From: an uncultured Peptococcaceae bacterium
GTDB taxonomy: Bacteria > Bacillota > Peptococcia > Peptococcales > Peptococcaceae
Direction of reading: 5' to 3'
Assembly: GCA_937976375.1 (NCBI GenBank)
Contig: CALJRU010000016.1
Span: forward strand, 1-11,457
DNA length: 11,457 nt
The position numbers and the translations under genes are program-made. The notes beneath the pieces were generated by a model that saw only the letters and a program-made list of their open reading frames with translations, was not told the DNA's origin and ran no database searches. Shown here one piece after another: positions 6,488 to 11,457 of this stretch; positions within the stretch are counted from its first letter, which is position 1, and the number at the start of each line of letters is the position of its first letter.

Positions 6488-7528
6488 ATGAAAAAAATCC
6501 TCATCGGCTGTGTGCTGGCTGCAGGACTCTTGCTGGGCGGCTGCGGAACAGACGCTGTGCCTTCGTCCTCATCCTCTGAAACAGATGTACCATCCTCACA
6601 GTCTCAGGAATTGTACGCAATGGACACGGTCATGACGCTGACCGCCTACGGTCCTCAAGCAAAGAAAGCCTTGAACGATGCTGCCGACGAAATCGAGCGG
6701 CTGGACGCGCTCTGGTCCATTTCCAGCAGCAACGGCGATATTGCGCGGCTCAACACCGACAAGCAGGCCACCCTGTCCGACGATACGATTGCCCTGCTGA
6801 AACGCGCTCAAGAGATTTCTGCCTCAACCGACGGCCTTTTCGCCTGCACGATTGAGCCGGTCATGGAAGCCTGGGGCTTCACGAACGGCAATTACACCGT
6901 ACCTGACACCGCCACACTGCAATCGCTGCTGGCCCATGTCGATGACACGCAAATTGCTATTGACGGCAGCACTGTCACCATTCCAGCCGATGTGAAAGTG
7001 GATCTGGGCGGCATTGCCAAAGGCTTCACGTCGGACCGCGTCATGGAATTGTTCGCCGCCGATGGTGTAACGAGCGGCATCATCTCCCTTGGCGGCAATG
7101 TGCAGACCCTGGGCACCAAGCCTGACGGCAGCCTCTGGCGCGTGGGCATTCAAGACCCGGATGACAGCAGCGACATCATCGCCACCATCGAAGTCGCCGA
7201 CAAAGCGGTCATCACCTCCGGCGGCTACCAGCGCTATTTTGAACAGAACGGCACGATCTATCACCACATCATCGATCCCCGCACCGGCATGCCTGCCGAC
7301 AGCGGCCTGACTTCTGTGACCATCGTCTCAGACGACGGTACATTGGCCGATGGCCTTTCCACCTCCCTGTTCATCATGGGCAAAGAGGCGGCGCTCGATT
7401 ATTGGCGCGCCCACCGCGACGACTTTGACGTCATCCTTGTGGCAAGCGACGGCAGCGTCACCATCAGCGAAGGTCTTGCCGACTGCTGCACCTTGAGCGA
7501 CGGCAGCACACCGGAGGTGGCACAATGA
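6488..7528 (+). CDS. apbE: ApbE family FAD:protein FMN transferase, lipoprotein
   Basis: A 346-residue enzyme that covalently attaches FMN from FAD to Ser/Thr residues of redox proteins outside the membrane. The N-terminus is a lipoprotein signal with lipobox LLGGC (Cys19), followed by a Ser-rich tether. ApbE motifs appear in order: MDTVMTL (45-51), DLGGIAKGF (172-180), SLGGN (200-204), TSGGYQRYF (243-251), HHIIDPRTG (259-267) and the Mg-binding region DGLSTSLF with Asp288. GGAGG (6476-6480) precedes the ATG. The stop overlaps the next start by ATGA, so translation is coupled to the NusG-II gene. In Listeria the equivalent FmnB flavinylates the carrier PplA for extracellular electron transfer. 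No likely FMN acceptor protein lies in this window, so its substrate is presumably encoded elsewhere. Confidence 0.95.
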   Translation: MKKILIGCVLAAGLLLGGCGTDAVPSSSSSETDVPSSQSQELYAMDTVMTLTAYGPQAKKALNDAADEIERLDALWSISSSNGDIARLNTDKQATLSDDTIALLKRAQEISASTDGLFACTIEPVMEAWGFTNGNYTVPDTATLQSLLAHVDDTQIAIDGSTVTIPADVKVDLGGIAKGFTSDRVMELFAADGVTSGIISLGGNVQTLGTKPDGSLWRVGIQDPDDSSDIIATIEVADKAVITSGGYQRYFEQNGTIYHHIIDPRTGMPADSGLTSVTIVSDDGTLADGLSTSLFIMGKEAALDYWRAHRDDFDVILVASDGSVTISEGLADCCTLSDGSTPEVAQ

Positions 7529-7923
7529 TGCGCCGCAAGTCCTGGCTGCGCTGGGTGCTCCTGGCGGTCATCATCCTGCTCCTTGCTGCCGCAGGACTGG
7601 CGGCATGGTGGTGGCAGCGCGGCGAAAGCGAGGTCATCGCCACCATTTACGTCAACGATGAAGTCTATGCCAGCTACGACCTTAGCGCCATCACCGACAC
7701 CGAAACCTTCACCATCGGCGAGCCCGGCGCCCAGAACACGATCAGCGTCTCACCAGAGGGCATCGCTGTCATTGACGCCGACTGTCCGGACCAGGTCTGT
7801 GTGCACCAAGGCACCCGCAGCCACGGGCCAACACCGATCGTTTGCCTGCCGCATCATCTCAGCATCCGCTTCAGCGAGAAAAACGCCGACGACGACAGCC
7901 TTGACGCCGTCGCCGGACAATGA
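7525..7923 (+). CDS. NusG domain II-containing membrane-anchored protein (EetA-like)
   Basis: A 132-residue protein with one N-terminal membrane helix (about 9-30) after a basic MMRRKSWLR, then a small extracytoplasmic NusG domain II. The domain carries the family's cysteine motifs CPDQVC (Cys87, Cys92) and IVCLPHHL (Cys107), which suggest a redox or metal role rather than a link to transcription. GGAGG (7513-7517) lies inside the end of apbE, and the ATG overlaps the apbE stop. This domain, next to ApbE and a Gx-transporter protein, is the arrangement of EetA in extracellular electron transfer loci. Its precise chemistry is not established, and the acidic C-terminal tail (from residue 118) is unremarkable. 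Confidence 0.82.
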   Translation: MMRRKSWLRWVLLAVIILLLAAAGLAAWWWQRGESEVIATIYVNDEVYASYDLSAITDTETFTIGEPGAQNTISVSPEGIAVIDADCPDQVCVHQGTRSHGPTPIVCLPHHLSIRFSEKNADDDSLDAVAGQ

Positions 7924-7934
7924 GGAGGCTTGTC

Positions 7935-8453
7935 ATGTCCCATTTTTCCCATACACAGCGGCTGACACGCCTAGCCCTGCTGACAGCGATTGCCCTCATT
8001 ATCTTTATCATTGAAGCACAGATTCCGCCGCTGGTCGCCATTCCCGGCGTGAAAATGGGACTGGCCAACATCATCACCCTGGTGACGCTCTACGGTTTCG
8101 GACGCCGCGACGCCTTGATGGTGCTTTTGATGCGCATTGTTCTCGGCAGTATTTTTTCCGGCCAGATGATGACGCTCCTGTTCAGCCTCAGCGGCGGCCT
8201 GCTCTGCTATGTCGTCTGTGCGCTGCTCTATCAACACATGCCGCTGAAACGGCTGTGGCTCTTGAGCATGATCGGCGCCGTGTGTCACAACATCGGCCAG
8301 CTGGCAGCGGCGGCCTTCGTTCTTGGCACGGGGGATGTGTTCTGGTATCTGCCCGTACTGCTGCTCAGCGGTCTCATCAGCGGCTGTTTCACCGGTCTTG
8401 TCGCTGGCGCCGTGCTGAACCGTCTCCAACACACCCATTGGCAGCGCTCTTAA
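7935..8453 (+). CDS. Gx transporter family membrane protein (EetB-like; often mislabelled heptaprenyl diphosphate synthase component I)
   Basis: A 172-residue integral membrane protein with about five to six helices, resembling substrate-binding subunits of ECF transporters. Family landmarks are PGVKMGLANIITL (37-49), the RIVLGSIFSGQ stretch (67-77), FSLSGGLL (83-90) and HNIGQL (118-123). An ATG at 7920 overlaps the previous stop, but AGGAGG (7923-7928) sits 6 nt before ATG 7935, which I take as the start. It ends the apbE operon, just before a two-way terminator. Pfam names the family after HepT component I, but no synthase partner is present. The redox neighbours favour an EetB-like role in membrane electron transfer or in handling a quinone or flavin. 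Confidence 0.85.
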   Translation: MSHFSHTQRLTRLALLTAIALIIFIIEAQIPPLVAIPGVKMGLANIITLVTLYGFGRRDALMVLLMRIVLGSIFSGQMMTLLFSLSGGLLCYVVCALLYQHMPLKRLWLLSMIGAVCHNIGQLAAAAFVLGTGDVFWYLPVLLLSGLISGCFTGLVAGAVLNRLQHTHWQRS

Positions 8454-8471
8454 AATATGAGCGCTCATAAA

Positions 8472-8503
8472 AAAAGCCCTCAGGCTTAAACCTGAGGGCT
8501 TTT
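8472..8503. terminator. Bidirectional terminator between the apbE operon and the sortase gene
   Basis: AAAAGCCCTCAGG (8472-8484) pairs perfectly with CCTGAGGGCTTTT (8491-8503) around a 6-nt loop. It serves the rightward apbE operon, whose last stop is 18 nt away, and the leftward sortase gene, whose stop is 13 nt away. Confidence 0.9.
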
Positions 8504-8516
8504 ATCATGCATTGAT

Positions 8517-9290
8517 TCAAGACACCCGCCGCGCAGCCACAAGAAACCGGCCGTTTTCTGTATGATAGCTGCAGGTGGAAAGAATCAAAATTTGTTCACC
8601 AGCATTCGGTGTCACACCAGTATCATAAAGGGCGTTGCTCTTGAGCCACCCCACCAGCTCCGAGAATTTCGCCTGATCCAGCGGGCCAGCGGCGTTGTAA
8701 TAGCGATAGCCTTCTTCGTTGTCGCCAAGAATGCGCGTCTGCACCGCTGCAAAGATCTCATAACGGCGCATCTCCGTGCGTGTGTAGATGGTGATGGACT
8801 GAGCGCCGTTACTTTTGTAAAAATTGGCATCAGCGTATTTGTCCAGCTCGCCAAACATGGTGCCGTTGTGCATTTCATGGCCGTAGATGATGAGACAGTC
8901 GCTGTCGATGTCGGCCCCTTCGGCAATAAATGGTGTGCCGCTTGCCGACTGGGACTGGTCAAAAGCACGGCGCAGGTAGTACTCCGGCGAAGATGGGGTC
9001 CACATCACCGGGTAATCAATCTTTGTGCCGCTGACGTTGAGCCAGGCGGCGTAGTCCGCGTTCTGGCTGTGCAAATTGTCGTAGCCTGCCGCCAAGGCTT
9101 CCGCCGCATTGGCTGCATCTCTGGCAGCTGCCTGCATCTGCGCCTGCTGCTGTGCCTGCAAAGCGGCAAAGGCGTCCGCGGCTTGTTTCTGCTGATACCA
9201 GGTCCAGCCAGCCAAGCCTGCCGATACAAGAAAAACACAGGCACAAAGCACAAAGAGCACCTTTAATACGATATGTTTTCGTTTGGCCAT
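8517..9290 (-). CDS. srtB: Class B sortase
   Basis: A 257-residue membrane-anchored transpeptidase that cuts a surface protein at its sorting signal and joins it to the cell wall or to another subunit. It has one N-terminal membrane helix (about 8-28), an Ala/Gln-rich likely coiled coil (about 34-66) as a spacer, then the catalytic domain. The active site is complete: IIYGHEM (His138), LSTCSY (Cys240) and NGRFLVAARR (Arg248). YGHxM with TCSY and a C-terminal GRFLV is the class B pattern. AAAGGAGG (9297-9304) is 6 nt before the ATG. The gene lies downstream of the only sortase-type surface protein in the window, which is its likely substrate, with a terminator between them. Confidence 0.93.
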   Translation of the reverse strand: MAKRKHIVLKVLFVLCACVFLVSAGLAGWTWYQQKQAADAFAALQAQQQAQMQAAARDAANAAEALAAGYDNLHSQNADYAAWLNVSGTKIDYPVMWTPSSPEYYLRRAFDQSQSASGTPFIAEGADIDSDCLIIYGHEMHNGTMFGELDKYADANFYKSNGAQSITIYTRTEMRRYEIFAAVQTRILGDNEEGYRYYNAAGPLDQAKFSELVGWLKSNALYDTGVTPNAGEQILILSTCSYHTENGRFLVAARRVS

Positions 9291-9308
9291 AGACGGCCTC
9301 CTTTGTAC

Positions 9309-9341
9309 AAAAACGGCGGCACGTGCGAAAACGTGCCGCCG
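9309..9341 (-). terminator. Strong terminator between surface protein and sortase genes
   Basis: CGGCGGCACGT (9341-9331 on the minus strand) pairs with ACGTGCCGCCG (9324-9314) around a 6-nt loop, followed by TTTTT (9313-9309). It lies between the surface-protein stop (9358) and the sortase ribosome-binding site (9304-9297). No separate sortase promoter is evident in the gap, so the sortase is probably made by partial read-through at a lower level than its substrate. Confidence 0.8.
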
Positions 9342-9357
9342 CAGTGTTATTGAACCA

Positions 9358-11232
9358 TTATTTCTTTCCGCGCAAACGACGACGGTCGCTGAGCAGCCAG
9401 ATGAGTGCGATGAGCACCATGCCGCTGAGAGAAATGATGGCGATGGTGGTCCACAAATTCAGATGCGACGTATCGCCAGTCGCCGGTGTGCTGCGGTTGT
9501 TCGTGCTGGACTTGTTCGAGGAAGAAGCTTTATTGGTGCTCGACGCGGTCTTGTTCGTCGATGCTGCACTTGTGGTGGACTTCTTCGTGTTGGTGATGGT
9601 CCAGTTGTTGCCAGAATTAGACTCTGTCTTGGTGTAGCCCGATGGCACATTCAGCTCGTTGACGGTCCATTTATAAGACGCATCCAAGTTGCTCCAGGTG
9701 TATTTCCAGCCGTTGTCGGCGTTCAGCGTCACGGTGCTGCCGTACGCTTTGCCGTCACGATACAGCTGCATCTTTACAGAGCTTGGGCGATCGGAAGACT
9801 TGTCGTTTTTCCATACTTTGTTGACGGTTACAGAGGTGGTCTTATTGTCCGTCGATGGCGTGGTCACCTTCTGGCCGCTGAAAATTGGCAAACCCGTGTA
9901 GATGATGCCATCTTTTTCATAGGTCACTGTGGCCGTATAGTCGCCATTGTCATTGCGATCCACCGTGACATGCACCTTATAAACCGCCTTGTCATAGGCG
10001 ATGGCCGAATCGCTGCCAGCCTGCATGCTGATGGTGTAATTGTAGCTGCCTTCCTTGTCGAAGCTCAGCGGATCGAACTTCACCGTGTTGCCGGTGTTTG
10101 GCTTGGTCTGAACCACATTGCCCGCTTCATCTTTAAGCAGCAAGTTGAACACGCCATCACCAGGCGCTTTGCCGTCCAGGCTCACTTCACCGCCCAACGG
10201 CACAGAAGCCGCCTCTGGATCGTGTGCAGTGGTTGGTGCCTGATAGGTTGTCACAAAATCCAACTGCAGCACAGCGCCCTGGTCGCCTTTCAAATTGATG
10301 GCCTTGACTTCGCCCGGTGTGAACCCTTCGGTTTCACCGCTCAAAACAGGCTGCAGCGTATAATTCTGTTCATCGTCAAACAACGCAAACGCCAGCGTCC
10401 CGGTGGCATCGTTCATATTATAGGTTGCCAGAGGCTGACTGCCCGGCGCTGCATTCGCTGCATAGAGTGCAAAAGACAACGCTGGTGTCTTCACGCCGCT
10501 CAGTGCATTGCCCTTGCTGTCCGTCCAGCGGTGGTTAACCTTGACCGTAACCGCTTTCTGCTGGCCAGCAGAAGTGGCCACAAGGTTCGTCATCTGCTGA
10601 CCGTTTGCGCCCTGGGCACCACTGCCATCGTAAAGATCCAGACCAAAATTGGCTGGTGCAGGATTCTTCTGAGCCGATGCCAACAGTGCATTCACGTCAT
10701 TGGCTGCCGCCCCGCTGACCGCACGGCTGTCGGTCACACGCCAGATGGCCTGCTGTGTCACCGCCATATTGCTGAGCTGGCTCACCACCGAACTGTTCAC
10801 CCCGGCCTGGCCGAGTTTGGCAAAATCGCTGGCGCCTTTCCAGGTGCCGCCGAAGTACGGATACCCATTCCAAATGACGTTCAATACATCCTGCTTCACC
10901 GTCGATGGATTCAGCGCTTTGCTCACCAAAGCTGCCCAATCCTGATTCACGGTGGCGGTCAATTTCTTGTAACCGCTGATCCCCTGTGCAGAAGGCATTT
11001 GACGCGTGGCATTCAATGAATACGCCAACACACCCGCATCACTGCCGCCCTTCACACGCAGCTCCTTCATGCCATCCACAAGCGTCACCGTGCTTGGCAG
11101 TGCCGGTGTGCTGTCATAGGCTGTATAACTCTTGCCATCGCTCACTGGCGCAGCAACAGCAGCCAAGCCAGAGCCAACCATGCTGCCCACAAAGACCAGC
11201 AGCGTCAGCAATGCGATCCATTTCCTTTTCAT
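9358..11232 (-). CDS. Sortase-anchored surface protein: degenerate thioester domain, FctA-like and Cna_B domains
   Basis: A 624-residue secreted adhesin or pilin-like protein. In order: signal peptide (1 to ~28); a thioester-type (TQXA) domain (~40-190) ending in TQQAIW (159-164); a Cna_B-like domain (~227-330); an FctA/streptococcal-pilin-type domain (~345-455); a Cna_B domain (~467-550) with an apparently complete isopeptide triad Lys472, Glu526, Asn548; a Ser/Thr/Asn/Lys-rich stalk (551-580); a TPATGD sorting motif (582-587), a membrane helix, and a basic tail ending RRRLRGKK. The start is ATG 11232 because AAAGGAGA (11241-11248) fits it; an in-frame ATG at 11262 has no SD. The residue that should be the thioester Cys is Ser72 (in AYSLN), and the protein has no cysteine at all. 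The class B sortase downstream is the likely anchoring enzyme. TPATG differs from LPXTG at the first residue, as in several clostridial substrates. Confidence 0.85.
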   Translation of the reverse strand: MKRKWIALLTLLVFVGSMVGSGLAAVAAPVSDGKSYTAYDSTPALPSTVTLVDGMKELRVKGGSDAGVLAYSLNATRQMPSAQGISGYKKLTATVNQDWAALVSKALNPSTVKQDVLNVIWNGYPYFGGTWKGASDFAKLGQAGVNSSVVSQLSNMAVTQQAIWRVTDSRAVSGAAANDVNALLASAQKNPAPANFGLDLYDGSGAQGANGQQMTNLVATSAGQQKAVTVKVNHRWTDSKGNALSGVKTPALSFALYAANAAPGSQPLATYNMNDATGTLAFALFDDEQNYTLQPVLSGETEGFTPGEVKAINLKGDQGAVLQLDFVTTYQAPTTAHDPEAASVPLGGEVSLDGKAPGDGVFNLLLKDEAGNVVQTKPNTGNTVKFDPLSFDKEGSYNYTISMQAGSDSAIAYDKAVYKVHVTVDRNDNGDYTATVTYEKDGIIYTGLPIFSGQKVTTPSTDNKTTSVTVNKVWKNDKSSDRPSSVKMQLYRDGKAYGSTVTLNADNGWKYTWSNLDASYKWTVNELNVPSGYTKTESNSGNNWTITNTKKSTTSAASTNKTASSTNKASSSNKSSTNNRSTPATGDTSHLNLWTTIAIISLSGMVLIALIWLLSDRRRLRGKK

Positions 11233-11300
11233 ATCGCTCATCTCCTTTAATAATGAAATCAAATTGTTTATTAGCAGCGATAAATCGTCTGATTTCTCAC

Positions 11301-11329
11301 ATTATACCCGATTTTTAAGCCCCAGGCAA
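11301..11329 (-). promoter_or_regulatory. Promoter of the surface protein gene
   Basis: On the minus strand, TTGCCT (-35, 11329-11324) and a perfect TATAAT (-10, 11306-11301) are 17 nt apart. The start would be near 11294, giving a ~60-nt AT-rich leader. Confidence 0.75.
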
Positions 11330-11384
11330 CGAATCATTAAGACATTACGACAAGTTTAAGGTTTTATACTTTTGGCATCTAACA

Positions 11385-11402
11385 AAAAAGCGCCTGCACA
11401 CT
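11385..11402 (-). terminator. Half of a probable terminator, interrupted at the insertion-sequence end
   Basis: Read on the minus strand this is GTGTGCAGGCGC followed by TTTTTT, which is the descending arm and tail of an intrinsic terminator. The matching arm (GCGCCTGCACAC on the minus strand) should come just upstream but is not there; insertion-sequence-like sequence begins instead. Inferred from shape only. Confidence 0.35.
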
Positions 11403-11403
11403 T

Positions 11404-11457
11404 GTAGTGCCCCCAATAATTTGGACATTCGAATTATTGGGGGTATTTCTATTGTCA
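11404..11457. mobile_element. Probable left end of an IS3-family (IS150-like) insertion sequence, partial
   Basis: The segment opens with TGTAGTGCCCCCAATAATTT, then GGACA, which resembles the TGTACTG-CCCC-A-rich-GGACA terminal repeats of IS3-family elements as I remember them. Inside it, CCCCCAATAATT (11410-11421) pairs with AATTATTGGGGG (11432-11443), a 12-bp hairpin. Such hairpins near IS left ends commonly shield the transposase start from outside transcription. No transposase sequence falls within the window, so the call rests on the end sequence only. Confidence 0.4.

Noticed and set aside
7935..8453. Heptaprenyl diphosphate synthase subunit I
   Set aside because: The Pfam-derived name is misleading: no catalytic partner subunit is present, the protein is all membrane helices, and the neighbours are redox genes.
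9283..11019. A 578-codon open frame on the plus strand
   Set aside because: It lies wholly opposite the surface protein and its terminator, has a low-complexity, arginine/histidine/isoleucine-rich translation with no recognisable domain, and the minus-strand gene has signal peptide, domains and sorting signal.
1..11457. CRISPR array, prophage or defence system
   Set aside because: No spaced direct repeats, phage structural genes or defence-type proteins were seen; every sizeable gene falls in a familiar metabolic, transport, redox or surface family.

Overview
The window is about 11.5 kb of chromosomal sequence, roughly 55% GC in the genes. It probably comes from an anaerobic low- to mid-GC Gram-positive bacterium (Bacillota, Clostridia- or Erysipelotrichia-like). 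The evidence is a class B sortase beside a sortase-anchored surface protein, a lipobox ApbE, purine-rich AGGAG ribosome-binding sites and strong sigma-A-type promoters. The species cannot be fixed from this sequence.

Layout, left to right. Bases 1-200 hold no gene but show two hairpins and a -10-like box (possible small RNA or the 3' end of something outside the window). A beta-carbonic anhydrase runs leftward (250-816) with a clear promoter and terminator. A MATE-family efflux transporter runs rightward (1138-2526) behind a dyad-rich promoter region and has no obvious ribosome-binding site. A two-way terminator separates it from a leftward type I L-asparaginase (GTG start at 3591), whose -10 box lies inside a symmetrical candidate operator. 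Next on the minus strand is a tight two-gene unit, a PLP aminotransferase followed 4 nt later by a LysR regulator. Its likely promoter sits in front of a terminator-like hairpin, so the hairpin may lie in the unit's own leader. Upstream is a 102-residue orphan that resembles only the last part of a LysR effector domain.

A plus-strand operon follows (6488-8453): apbE (flavin transferase lipoprotein), a NusG-domain-II membrane-anchored protein and a Gx-transporter-family membrane protein, tightly spaced. This trio matches part of the extracellular electron transfer loci described in Listeria (FmnB, EetA and EetB type proteins), but the NADH dehydrogenase, quinone genes and a flavinylated carrier are absent here.

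The right side is a leftward surface-protein locus: a 624-residue sortase-anchored adhesin or pilin-like protein (9358-11232), a strong terminator, then a class B sortase (8517-9290). The surface protein has the architecture of a thioester adhesin. However, the thioester cysteine is serine, and two inner domains seem to have lost their isopeptide residues; only the stalk-proximal Cna_B domain keeps its Lys-Glu-Asn triad. This is the most unusual observation in the window. The last ~55 bases look like the left end of an IS3-type insertion sequence, apparently inserted next to half of a terminator.
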